64,000 bases of DNA, taken from contig JAEEXE010000010.1 of assembly GCA_016291375.1 (NCBI GenBank), positions 1 through 64,000 of the forward strand. The letters run 5' to 3'. Positions 7,298 to 15,723 of this stretch are shown here, piece after piece. The DNA comes from Butyrivibrio sp. (lineage in GTDB: Bacteria; Bacillota; Clostridia; Lachnospirales; Lachnospiraceae). Position 1 is the stretch's first letter. Each line of letters begins with the position of its first letter. Below the pieces are notes generated by a model. It had not been told where the DNA came from and ran no database searches. It saw only the letters and a program-made list of their open reading frames with translations. A program made the translations under genes and the position numbers.

Positions 7298-7330
7298 AAT
7301 CGAAGAAATTTACTATGATATTATAAATAA

Positions 7331-7360
7331 TCCCACACCTCAGTCCACCAAGGTGTGGGA
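7331..7360. terminator. Hairpin terminator between convergent genes
   Basis: Arms TCCCACACCT (7331-7340) and AGGTGTGGGA (7351-7360) are perfectly complementary with a 10-base loop. It lies between the ends of the DUF1287 and kinase genes; T-rich sequence occurs on both sides. Confidence 0.75.
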
Positions 7361-7379
7361 TATTGTAATTAATCCTTTT

Positions 7380-8468
7380 TTATTTCACTATCTTTTTCAT
7401 CTCTTCAAGTTTGGATTCCATGTCTTCTATCAGCTTAAACTGATTCCTTGCTCGCTCAAGATTATGAGTATCATGTGTAGTCTTGAAGTAAACATCCCCC
7501 TCAAGATAATCCGCAAGGAACCTGATTCCGCACTCATAGGTCATGAGTATACATGAAAAAGGCAAAAGCTCTTTTTCTTCACAAGTAAGTATATCTCCGA
7601 CTTCTGACAGAAATCCTTCCGTAAATGCCTTGAATATTCCAAGGTCAAATGTGACCTTCGAAAGATCTGTTTCATCCTCTACTGCTGTGTTAGAGCCAAA
7701 GCGGTTGCTGTCTCCAAAGTCATAGAGGACAGATCCCGGCATTACGGTATCAAGGTCTATGATACATACGCTTTTCCCTGTATCGGGATCAATAAGGATA
7801 TTGTTGAGCTTGGTATCGTTATGAGTGACTCTGTAAGGGATCTGTGGTGTTCCAAGTTTACTTGTCACAACGTCGCAGTATTTTTCCCTTTCAAGTGCAA
7901 AAGAAATCGCATCCTCTGCAGATTTCACTCTGCCCTTTACATCAGCATCAATAGCTTTTTTCAGAGCCTCAAACCTCTTCCTTGTATTGTGGAAATCAGG
8001 AATGATCTCCGTAAGCTTAGTCGCATCAAACTCCGCCAGCTGCTTCTGGAAATGTCCGAAGGCTGCTCCCACATTTCTTGATACCGTTTCATCCGCAGCG
8101 CTCTGGTAAGTTATTGTATCCTCAATAAACTTATAAATACGCCAACAAGCGTTGTCTTTGTCCTCATAATATAGCTTTCCGTCCTTGGTCGGGATGATGG
8201 TAAGCGTATTTCTTGATGGATCTCCGCCCTCTTCTTTTATCTTGTCTTTCAGATAATCTGTCACAAGACAAATATTGATCATTAGATCCTTGGCGTTAAA
8301 AATATGGGTGTTGATGCGCTGAAGTATATACCTTATGGGGGCTTCATTATCTCTTTTGAAATACACCGCATAGGTGTCATTAATATGACCGCAGCCGTAG
8401 ACTTCACTGTAAATGAAGTCCCCTTCCAATTTGAAATTTCTAACTATTCCGGGTATATCGATGCTCAT
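7380..8468 (-). CDS. nahK: Aminoglycoside-phosphotransferase-fold sugar kinase, N-acetylhexosamine 1-kinase-like
   Basis: A 362-residue kinase of the APH/choline-kinase fold. The catalytic loop is VTHNDTKLNNILID (Asp is the base, Asn a metal ligand), and the metal-binding Asp follows in CIIDLDTVMPGSVLYDFGD. N-terminal GCGHINDTYAV is the nucleotide loop. This arrangement matches bifidobacterial NahK, which phosphorylates N-acetylglucosamine or N-acetylgalactosamine at C1 inside the cell. It is the last gene of the LacI-linked sugar operon, 6 bases after the binding-protein gene. No lacto-N-biose phosphorylase gene is nearby, so the exact sugar is uncertain. Confidence 0.8.
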   Translation of the reverse strand: MSIDIPGIVRNFKLEGDFIYSEVYGCGHINDTYAVYFKRDNEAPIRYILQRINTHIFNAKDLMINICLVTDYLKDKIKEEGGDPSRNTLTIIPTKDGKLYYEDKDNACWRIYKFIEDTITYQSAADETVSRNVGAAFGHFQKQLAEFDATKLTEIIPDFHNTRKRFEALKKAIDADVKGRVKSAEDAISFALEREKYCDVVTSKLGTPQIPYRVTHNDTKLNNILIDPDTGKSVCIIDLDTVMPGSVLYDFGDSNRFGSNTAVEDETDLSKVTFDLGIFKAFTEGFLSEVGDILTCEEKELLPFSCILMTYECGIRFLADYLEGDVYFKTTHDTHNLERARNQFKLIEDMESKLEEMKKIVK

Positions 8469-8474
8469 AGCTTA

Positions 8475-9962
8475 TTATTTCTTTCCTTCGGATTTAAGGT
8501 ATTCATCGAGCTGTTTCTGAACTTCCTCAAGGTATTTGTCCATTCCGGCATCCTTAAGTTCCTGTGAAATCTTAGGATATGCTTCGTCATATGAAACGTA
8601 TCCGCAGATAACAGGCTGAAGTTCTTTATTCCAGAGCTCTCCAAGAGCTGTCTGCTCATTCTTAACATTGGTGTTGTCAAAGTGGAATGCCATTACATCT
8701 GAAGGAATAGCTCCATCATCCCACTTCTGATAGCTTTCAATAAACTCATCGGGTACATCTGATGTAAACTTCTGGTAGTTAATGTTACGGAACATCCACT
8801 CATAGAAGTATCCCTCAAATGCAGGATCCTTAAGTTCAATTCTGTCGCCGTTCATTGTATAGTTCTCACCCTCAGGTCCATAGAGAGCAAACATGTAGTT
8901 ATCCTGGCTTGTGTAGATCCAGTTTACAAACTTGATAGCACCGATAGGGTTCTTAGCAGAATAAGGAACGCAAAGTACTTCACCACCACAGGAGATAAGG
9001 TACTTGGGTTCATCGGGCTTAAGGAGATAACTCTTAAGCTTCGCATCAGGTGCATTTGCACGAACTGCACTTATGATCTCATTCTCTTTTCCGAGAGATC
9101 CCTCAACCCAGATATATGTTCCCTGCTGCATACGGCTGTCACGCTCGTTGTAGTTGGTTGTGAGCTCATCTCTGTAGATACCCTTTTCATACATGCTTCT
9201 GTTAAAGTCAGCAACCTTCTTGAAAGTCTCTGTCTCAAAGAAGTTCATAGCCTTCTTGGAATCTTCGCCATATACAACAGTATCGCCTGCTGAGCACCAT
9301 GTAAGCTGCTCATCCTGGAAATATCTTGTAAGAGGCTTGTAGATAATGTCTGCAGGTCCACTGAGTTCAGGATGTGCATCCTTAACCTTCTGTGCATAAT
9401 CTGCAAGATCTTCTGCTGTCTTAATATCAGTCATTCCAACTTCATCCATAAGGTCCTGTCTAACGCATACAAGCTGGAACATAGCTGAACTTGGAGCATA
9501 CGCTGAAGGAATACCATACTGTATGCCATCAACTTTACCTCCTGCCATCTGTGTATCAGGAAGCACCTTCTTCATATCCTGTCCATACTGTTCGATCAGG
9601 TCATCCAAAGGCTGGCACTGTTTCTTGTTAACCATTATTCCTATATCAACAAGGCCGTCCCAGTACAGATCGATACCTTCGCCTGCTGCCAGCATGATAT
9701 CCTTTTGTTCCCAGTACTGATCCCATCCCTTGTAGACGATCTCAACTTCTTCGCCGATCTCAGCTTTGAGCTTAGGATTGAGTTCATTGTTGATAAAGTT
9801 AGCCATCGCATCAGTTTCTTCTCCGGGATACAGGATGCGAACCTTTCCGTTGTCCTCAGGAATCTTTCCTGCAGCGGCCTTTCCTGCTCCGCCCCCACAA
9901 CCTGACAGCATCATAGCTGCTGCAAGGAAGGGAACCAACACCTTCATAAGCTTATTTTTCAT
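8475..9962 (-). CDS. ABC sugar transporter, lipoprotein solute-binding protein
   Basis: A 495-residue protein with a lipoprotein signal: basic MKNKLMK, a hydrophobic stretch and lipobox LSGC (Cys22). It belongs to the large CUT1 binding-protein type seen with LplA/YtcQ (GGEVLCVPYSAKNP and PIGAIKFVNWIYTS in the C-terminal half). It would capture an oligosaccharide outside the membrane and hand it to the two permeases encoded just upstream. No ATPase gene is in the operon, so a shared MsmX-type ATPase is expected from elsewhere, as in other Firmicutes. High expression relative to the permeases is usual for this position. Confidence 0.92.
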   Translation of the reverse strand: MKNKLMKVLVPFLAAAMMLSGCGGGAGKAAAGKIPEDNGKVRILYPGEETDAMANFINNELNPKLKAEIGEEVEIVYKGWDQYWEQKDIMLAAGEGIDLYWDGLVDIGIMVNKKQCQPLDDLIEQYGQDMKKVLPDTQMAGGKVDGIQYGIPSAYAPSSAMFQLVCVRQDLMDEVGMTDIKTAEDLADYAQKVKDAHPELSGPADIIYKPLTRYFQDEQLTWCSAGDTVVYGEDSKKAMNFFETETFKKVADFNRSMYEKGIYRDELTTNYNERDSRMQQGTYIWVEGSLGKENEIISAVRANAPDAKLKSYLLKPDEPKYLISCGGEVLCVPYSAKNPIGAIKFVNWIYTSQDNYMFALYGPEGENYTMNGDRIELKDPAFEGYFYEWMFRNINYQKFTSDVPDEFIESYQKWDDGAIPSDVMAFHFDNTNVKNEQTALGELWNKELQPVICGYVSYDEAYPKISQELKDAGMDKYLEEVQKQLDEYLKSEGKK

Positions 9963-9989
9963 ATTAACCCTCCTTAATATTGAAATACC

Positions 9990-10904
9990 TCATTCTTTAA
10001 CGGCACCGGTCATAATTCCATCCACAAAATATCTCTGTATGAAGGGATATAGGAATATGATAGGTCCGATAGTCACAATAGTTACCGCCATCTTTACTGT
10101 TTCCGAAGGAAGCTGTATGTTGGCTGCTGCCCCCGCCGGTATTCGTCCTGAGCTGATGGCATTTACATTGGATAGGATGTTGTATAAGTAGTACTGCAAA
10201 GGGAAGTAATCCCTGTTATCCACAAACATGAGAGCGTTCCACCAATCATTCCAGTAGCACAGCGCATACATCATACCTACCGTCATGATACCTGTTTTGG
10301 TAAGAGGAATCGCTATCTTATGCCAGATAGTAAAATAACTCGCCCCGTCGATTCTCGCTGATTCATAAAGTGAAAACGGAACCTGTGAAAAATATGTTCT
10401 TAATAGGAACATATTAAACATGCTCAGTATCTGTGGTACTATCAGCGACCTGAAATTATTGGAAAACCCGTACCAGTTAACACACACGTAGTACCAGGGA
10501 ATAAGTCCCGCTGAAAAAATAATCGTGAAGTTACAGAAGAAGGATATAGCATTGCGGTATTTAAGATTTTTGTTTGAAAGTGCAAAGGAGCACATACTTG
10601 TAACCACCAGTGCTATAGCTGTTCCGACAACCGTAACGAATATTGTTACTCCATAGGATCTTAGTATCCTCATTCCACTGTGAACAAACAGGTACATGTA
10701 AGTGTTAAGCGTAAAGTCCCTTGGGAATATTGAATAGCCCTTCTGAACCACTGCGGTATTGTTGGAAAATGAAACCGACAATACCATCAAAAGTGGAATA
10801 AAACAGGCCACAGCAATGATTCCGACAAAGATGTATGAAAAGATTATTACCGCTTTATCTGCGGCGGAGGTTTTAACTTTTACGTTTCTTTCTTTATTAC
10901 TCAA
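9990..10904 (-). CDS. ABC sugar permease, LplC/YtcP type (MalG side)
   Basis: A 304-residue integral membrane protein with six predicted helices. The EAA loop that docks with the ATPase is visible as YESARIDGASYFTIWHKIA followed by PLTK. N-terminal helices start after a basic stretch, and the protein ends in YFVDGIMTGAVKE, typical of the MalG-side CUT1 permeases. The start codon is TTG at 10904, preceded by GGGAGGGAC; it overlaps the upstream permease stop as TTGA, so translation is coupled. It pairs with the other permease to form the channel for the sugar bound by the lipoprotein. Confidence 0.92.
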   Translation of the reverse strand: MSNKERNVKVKTSAADKAVIIFSYIFVGIIAVACFIPLLMVLSVSFSNNTAVVQKGYSIFPRDFTLNTYMYLFVHSGMRILRSYGVTIFVTVVGTAIALVVTSMCSFALSNKNLKYRNAISFFCNFTIIFSAGLIPWYYVCVNWYGFSNNFRSLIVPQILSMFNMFLLRTYFSQVPFSLYESARIDGASYFTIWHKIAIPLTKTGIMTVGMMYALCYWNDWWNALMFVDNRDYFPLQYYLYNILSNVNAISSGRIPAGAAANIQLPSETVKMAVTIVTIGPIIFLYPFIQRYFVDGIMTGAVKE

Positions 10905-11806
10905 AACAGTCCCTCCCCCTCATTTATTTTTTTAGCAAAATAATTGGATACGGTAATAAGTATCAATCCCATTAATGACTGGAAAAGACCTATTGCAGTG
11001 GTATAGGAAAATCCCAGGGTTCTCATTGATGAATATACGTATGTATCAATAACCGCAACCTCATCATAGAGAAGTGAGTTATTTCCTACGATACCGTAGA
11101 TCATTCCGAAATCTCCGAAGAAAATTCTTCCGATGGACATAAGCATCAGCACTACAACTGTGGGTTTTAGGAGCGGAAGCGTGATATACATGATCTGCTT
11201 AAATTTATTGGCTCCGTCAACCTGTGCCGCCTCATACAAGGTCTTGTCGAAGTTGGTCATGGCAGCCATGTAAATGATTGAATTATATCCGCACCATTTC
11301 CAAACATCCGCAATAATAATGATCGGTTTCCAGTACTTAGGCTCCGCATACCACCTGATTATCTCGTCTCCCCTTGCAGCGATCCACTGATTGATTATTC
11401 CTGTGCTGGTTGAGAAAAAAGCATAGATAATTGCGCCTACTACAACCCATGACAGGAAGTACGGAAAGAACATGATACTCTGCGAAACTTTCTTGTAAAC
11501 CTTGTTATGCACATCGTTAAAACAGATTGCTATAGTTATTGGAATAATGGTTCCAAGTACCAATCCCCATGCATTGATGATAAGGGTATTGGCTATAACC
11601 TTGGGTCCCATTCCTGTTCCGGTAAAGAAGTACTTAAAATTCTGAAAACCAACAAACGGACTTCCAAATATTCCATCTATTATGTTGTAATCAGTAAATG
11701 CCATCCACAGTCCGCCGTATGGGATATAGCAGAACATTATCAGATAGATTATTGCAGGAACGCACATGAGATATAATTGCCAATTTCTTTTAAACTCTCT
11801 TTTCAT
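10901..11806 (-). CDS. ABC sugar permease, LplB/YteP type (MalF side)
   Basis: A 301-residue permease with six membrane helices. The EAA loop is YEAAQVDGANKFKQIMYI with TLPLLKP after it. N-terminal QLYLMCVPAIIYLIMFCYIP is typical of the LplB side. An ATG at 11806 was preferred over the one at 11824 because AAGGAGG lies 6 bases upstream and the codon overlaps the previous gene's stop as ATGA. It forms a heterodimer with the next permease; the ATPase is not encoded here. Confidence 0.92.
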   Translation of the reverse strand: MKREFKRNWQLYLMCVPAIIYLIMFCYIPYGGLWMAFTDYNIIDGIFGSPFVGFQNFKYFFTGTGMGPKVIANTLIINAWGLVLGTIIPITIAICFNDVHNKVYKKVSQSIMFFPYFLSWVVVGAIIYAFFSTSTGIINQWIAARGDEIIRWYAEPKYWKPIIIIADVWKWCGYNSIIYMAAMTNFDKTLYEAAQVDGANKFKQIMYITLPLLKPTVVVLMLMSIGRIFFGDFGMIYGIVGNNSLLYDEVAVIDTYVYSSMRTLGFSYTTAIGLFQSLMGLILITVSNYFAKKINEGEGLF

Positions 11807-13149
11807 GCCGTTCCTCCTTTCCATCCCGTAGCCCTATACATTTCCTCCTGTTCTCTCAGATCCTCATCAGTTATGTATATGGGCTTATTGTAATCTTTGG
11901 TAAGCTCCTCCGGAAAATAAACCATTCCGGTATCGATGAATCTTTTCCCCTCTCGCAGGCACTGCGCCAGTTTCTTTTGAAGTGAACTCTCTTGAGGCAC
12001 CTCGTCCAAAAGAATATCAGCATCCCCAAATAATTCGTAATATGTTGACTCTCCGTTCCATCCACCCGAATAGTTAAAGAACTGTCTCTGAACCTTTACT
12101 ATGCGGCTGTCTTCCGGAATAATAGTTGATAATCTTCCGTCGTATAACCAGCTTGATGACCAAAAGCCCTTGAACGGAATCTCCGGATAATACTTTTCAA
12201 AAAACTTCCAGGCAAGCGTCATGGATGTTCTGACTCTCTCAGGCGTGTAGCCCTCTCCTTCGGGTATATGGAAGCCGATCATCCAATCGTCCTTCTCAAG
12301 TATCTTTTTGTATTTATCCTTACTTAAGATGACTGTCTGCTTTGTAATTGTTCCGCAGGGTGATATGCGGCTTCCGCTTATCTCCGTGCTTGTCTCAGTA
12401 AATTTGGTGGTAAAAGATATTTCTCTTTTATCAAGGAATCTTCCGTAATAATAACCATTTCTTGGTCCGTTTGGATCAGCAAGTTCCTCTTCATCCGGAA
12501 TAAGCTGCCCCATGTCGTCCACGTTAAGGCCACCTCTTGCTATTCCTATAACATCTCCCGCCTCACCTCTGTAGAAGTAGTAGGGATCATCGAACCTGCA
12601 TGGTACAAACAGGAATCTGTCAAAAAGATATATCGAAAGCGAAAAGAAATTGAGCTTCCAGGGAATATCCAATATCCGCAGTGTTCCAAGCTCCTTGTAC
12701 CTTTCAATTATTCCATCCAGCATGCGATACGGAATCTGCTCGTAAAGTTCCTTTGGAATCATTCTGTTTTCAAGATCCATCCTTGCATAAGCGATGCAGG
12801 ATAACAGCATAAAGAATTCAAGGGATTGACCAAGTTCTCCAAGTGCTTCCCCGTTGAAGTGGTTATCTCCTTCCACATAGAAATCATACCGTCTTATGTT
12901 ACACTGATTCCATGTAAGAAACTTGATGTACTCGGTTAATTTCTCTGCTGCCAGAATCTGTCTCAAAAAGCCATGCAATCTTTCACTTTGCTCTTTTGTA
13001 AGCGAATAACGGGCAAGGATATCATTCATCTCTTTTTCGCCCACAACATGTCCTTCTCCGTTCCATTCCTCATAGGCCTTTATAAAACTCTCCGGCATAT
13101 CAGCCGGCTTAATATAATCACAAATATCTTTAAACTCTAATTTACTCAT
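11803..13149 (-). CDS. Acyltransferase-domain (NAT_N/GNAT_C-like) protein
   Basis: A 448-residue soluble protein. The N-terminal half is helical with many acidic residues (EKEMNDILARYSLTKEQ). The C-terminal half contains DDWMIGFHIPEGEGYTPERV, then SLAWKFFEKYYPEIPFKGF and SSWLYD, a pattern I recall from Firmicute proteins annotated as acyltransferase domain-containing with a GNAT-like C-terminus. I cannot point to a classic GNAT pyrophosphate loop, so the chemistry is unsure. It sits inside the sugar operon, overlapping the permease start by 4 bases. A role in acylating or deacylating the imported sugar is possible. It could also be an uncharacterised carbohydrate-active protein. Confidence 0.6.
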   Translation of the reverse strand: MSKLEFKDICDYIKPADMPESFIKAYEEWNGEGHVVGEKEMNDILARYSLTKEQSERLHGFLRQILAAEKLTEYIKFLTWNQCNIRRYDFYVEGDNHFNGEALGELGQSLEFFMLLSCIAYARMDLENRMIPKELYEQIPYRMLDGIIERYKELGTLRILDIPWKLNFFSLSIYLFDRFLFVPCRFDDPYYFYRGEAGDVIGIARGGLNVDDMGQLIPDEEELADPNGPRNGYYYGRFLDKREISFTTKFTETSTEISGSRISPCGTITKQTVILSKDKYKKILEKDDWMIGFHIPEGEGYTPERVRTSMTLAWKFFEKYYPEIPFKGFWSSSWLYDGRLSTIIPEDSRIVKVQRQFFNYSGGWNGESTYYELFGDADILLDEVPQESSLQKKLAQCLREGKRFIDTGMVYFPEELTKDYNKPIYITDEDLREQEEMYRATGWKGGTA

Positions 13150-13178
13150 TGCATCCCCTGAACTTTTCAGATCTGTTT

Positions 13179-14435
13179 TTATCGGAGCTCTGACATCTCA
13201 ACTACCCTGTGCTCCACTCTGGATTTCTCTGCCGCTATCGCCATAACATGACTTTCGATAGATTTCTCTATAGCAGAGAGATTCTCCGCATCTCTTCCCT
13301 CGATCATATCGAGGAACTGCTCCATAAGTCCGGTATCCCCTCCTCCGTGGAATCCTTCCTTTAGATGCGGAGTGATTGTCTTGATCTCCGGTTCCTCACA
13401 CCAGTTGGATGTAAATCGGGTTATCTCAATCTCGTTTTTCTCATCGTCTCCACGAATCTCGCCGTTTTCACACATTACCTTGATGGTTCTGCACATACGA
13501 TTTGTAAAACCGCTAAGATTGAAGGTAGCGTGTACACCACTCTCAAATTCAAAAATCGCAACCTGGTGATCGCAAACATTGTTATCACATTTAAATACAC
13601 ATCTTCCGTAAGGTCCTTCCTTAATTGCCTTTAGAAGTCCTTCCTCGGTCTGGTCAACCGTAAGAACTGTTGCAGGCCAGTTACCGGCTATAGGAAGATA
13701 AGCTTTCCTTGCATCAAACCTGCAATCAGCAATTCCACATGTATAGCATCTATCATCGCTACCTTTTGGCGCGTGTTCTTTATTAAAAAAAGTAAGCTCT
13801 CCAAAGGATGAGACGCTCTTTGCTCTGCTTCCGCACAGCCACGTCAAAAGATCCATATCATGACAGGACTTCTGCATTATCAGAGAACTTGTAATATCGC
13901 TGTTTCTCCAATTTCCTCTTACAAAAGAATGAGCTATATGGAAGTTACCGATATTCTCGTTGTGCTGGATATCAATGATCTTTCCAAGCTCTCCTGAGTC
14001 TATTATTTTCTTAAGGGTAGCCCAGAAACCTGTATACCTGAGAACATGACATACCATTATGCGGCATTTATTCTTAAGGGCCAGGTCTCTTATTCCCAGG
14101 CACTCATCAAGATCCGGGGAAATAGGCTTCTCCAATAATATGTCATAGCCAAGTTCCAGCGCTCCCATTGCATGCTCATAATGCTGTCTGTCCATGGTTG
14201 CAAGAATGATCGCATCGCACACCTTTCCAAGCTTGTAAAAATCCGCCGGGTCGTTGAATACGTGCGCATCATCAAGACCGTATTTCTCCTGCGCTTCTCT
14301 CTTTCGATCCGCATCAGGTTCTACAAGATAAGTTATCTCAGCTCTATTCTGATCATATGCATAGTCAGCGTAGATTCTGCCTCTTTGTCCCGCACCTATA
14401 AGTGCAAGCTCTAATTTTTTCTTTGCAATCCCCAT
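13179..14435 (-). CDS. Gfo/Idh/MocA-family NAD(P)-dependent oxidoreductase
   Basis: A 418-residue enzyme and first gene of the sugar operon. The Rossmann motif GAGQRG lies at residues 14-19, the EKP motif at 102-104, and the likely catalytic His in CHDMDLL (His192). A Cys group in RCYTCGIADC (Cys220, 223, 228) may bind a metal. Some relatives are GH109 glycosidases acting on N-acetylgalactosaminides by an NAD-dependent mechanism; others are simple sugar dehydrogenases. Next to an N-acetylhexosamine-kinase-like gene either role makes sense. A ribosome site AAAAGG precedes the ATG. Confidence 0.88.
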   Translation of the reverse strand: MGIAKKKLELALIGAGQRGRIYADYAYDQNRAEITYLVEPDADRKREAQEKYGLDDAHVFNDPADFYKLGKVCDAIILATMDRQHYEHAMGALELGYDILLEKPISPDLDECLGIRDLALKNKCRIMVCHVLRYTGFWATLKKIIDSGELGKIIDIQHNENIGNFHIAHSFVRGNWRNSDITSSLIMQKSCHDMDLLTWLCGSRAKSVSSFGELTFFNKEHAPKGSDDRCYTCGIADCRFDARKAYLPIAGNWPATVLTVDQTEEGLLKAIKEGPYGRCVFKCDNNVCDHQVAIFEFESGVHATFNLSGFTNRMCRTIKVMCENGEIRGDDEKNEIEITRFTSNWCEEPEIKTITPHLKEGFHGGGDTGLMEQFLDMIEGRDAENLSAIEKSIESHVMAIAAEKSRVEHRVVEMSELR

Positions 14436-14479
14436 ACCGTTTACCTTTTGTTACCTTGTGTTTCCCTATTGTTACCTAG

Positions 14480-14488
14480 ATTATATCA
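14480..14488 (-). promoter_or_regulatory. Extended -10 promoter of the sugar operon
   Basis: On the minus strand TGA-TATAAT (14488-14480) is a perfect extended -10; the -35 (TTTATC, 14508-14503) is weak, as expected for an activated or repressed operon. Downstream, between the start point and the first gene, TTGTTACC occurs twice on the plus strand (14458-14476 region) and TTTACC once, possible regulator half-sites. Confidence 0.6.
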
Positions 14489-14558
14489 TCGCCTATAAAA
14501 TTGATAAATGTGAGAAATATACACTTTTTTATGGCTATTTTTGTACATAATAACAACT

Positions 14559-14628
14559 TGTCATTCAATTGACACTATGATAAAACTCTCCTATAATTCA
14601 AGGTAGTTATACTTTGTTTACTAAACAA
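14559..14628 (+). promoter_or_regulatory. lacI-type gene promoter with palindromic operator
   Basis: A textbook sigma-A promoter: TTGACA (14569-14574), 17-bp spacer, TATAAT (14592-14597). An inverted repeat TGTCA-N6-TGACA (14559-14574) overlaps the -35. Between the start point and the ribosome site lies the perfect palindrome TTGTTTA-C-TAAACAA (14614-14628), sized for a LacI-family dimer. Autoregulation is the likely function. Confidence 0.75.
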
Positions 14629-14641
14629 GAGGGAAATGTTT

Positions 14642-15670
14642 ATGAGCAATATTAGAGATGTTGCCAGAGAAGCGGGAGTATCTACTGCTACCGTATCCCG
14701 CGTGATTAATCATGATACAATGGGACGCATGACCGAGGAGACCAAAGAGAGAGTTTGGGCTGCCATAGCTAAGCTCGGCTATAAGGCTCCCGCCGGAAGC
14801 GTCAAGAAAAAGAATCAGGGTGCAACTGTATCCGATGACTCACCGCAACAGATTGGCTGTGTCATTAGTACCGATAAGGACAAATACAGTGACCCCTATT
14901 TCCTGAGCATTCTCTCAGCTATAGAGGAACAGGCAAGGCGCAACGGTTGTAGCGTTCCTTTCGTTGTTACCTCCAAAGAGATTGAGGATACTCCCATCGT
15001 AGATACATTCTTTTCAGGTAAACTCGATGGTATTATCCTTATGAACACTTTAAGTAACGATATTTATTCTTCCATCAAGAAAAAAGTTCCGGCGATTGTC
15101 GGTATAGATACGGCTCACACAGACATAGACAATATCATTTATGATCACTATGCCGCTGCTTCTCTTGCCGTAGATACGCTTTACAAGAAGGGATACAGGA
15201 AGATAGGCTTCCTTGGAGCTTCGCCCTCCGGCCTTCAATTTGAGGACAGTAAGCGTTTCAGAGGATATTTAAGCTCAATGTATGCCCACAAGCTCACTAT
15301 AGATCCTCGCACAACAGTAGACTGTAAATGGCAGGAAGACGCCTGCTTTAAGGCAATTAAAAAAATGCACAAGGGCGGATATCTCCCTGATGCATTTGTT
15401 GTGGCTAGTGATCTTATGGCAATGGCGGTTCTTCGCGCTCTGTACGATCTGGACGTAAAAGTACCCGATAAGGTTGCGGTAATGGGTATCTCCAACATCG
15501 AGATGTCCCGTTTCTCCAATCCGCCCCTTTCAACTATCGGTATCCACACTGCTCAGATGGGTGCCCTTGCTTTTGATACATTAAAGCAGCGCATGGAAGG
15601 TTATGATATGCTCCCACGCACCATCGCTCTCCCTCTGGAGACCGTGCTAAGAGCTTCCACCAATGATTAA
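14642..15670 (+). CDS. LacI-family transcriptional regulator of the sugar operon
   Basis: A 342-residue regulator. The N-terminal HTH is classical: IRDVAREAGVSTATVSRVIN, with the hinge helix RVWAAIAKLGYK near residues 40-52. A periplasmic-binding-protein-like effector domain follows (QIGCVIS, GKLDGIILMN, AFVVASDLMAMAVLRAL, and VMGISNIEMSRFSNPPLSTI near the end). The second ATG (14642) was chosen because AAGAGGG lies 8 bases upstream; the first ATG is only 2 bases from it. It is divergent from the sugar operon with about 200 bases between, so it should bind the palindrome there and respond to a sugar or sugar phosphate. Confidence 0.93.
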   Translation: MSNIRDVAREAGVSTATVSRVINHDTMGRMTEETKERVWAAIAKLGYKAPAGSVKKKNQGATVSDDSPQQIGCVISTDKDKYSDPYFLSILSAIEEQARRNGCSVPFVVTSKEIEDTPIVDTFFSGKLDGIILMNTLSNDIYSSIKKKVPAIVGIDTAHTDIDNIIYDHYAAASLAVDTLYKKGYRKIGFLGASPSGLQFEDSKRFRGYLSSMYAHKLTIDPRTTVDCKWQEDACFKAIKKMHKGGYLPDAFVVASDLMAMAVLRALYDLDVKVPDKVAVMGISNIEMSRFSNPPLSTIGIHTAQMGALAFDTLKQRMEGYDMLPRTIALPLETVLRASTND

Positions 15671-15723
15671 AACGACGCTCCTGTCGGTTACCGGGCTGGC
15701 TGCTTGCGGCGTTTGGTGCCGGG
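15671..15723. other. GC-rich intergenic stretch between convergent genes
   Basis: These 53 bases are clearly richer in G and C than their surroundings (CCGGGCTGGCTGCTTGCGGC is part of it). No convincing hairpin with a T run is seen, although two converging genes end here and a terminator would be expected. It may be a remnant of foreign DNA or an unrecognised structure. Confidence 0.35.
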
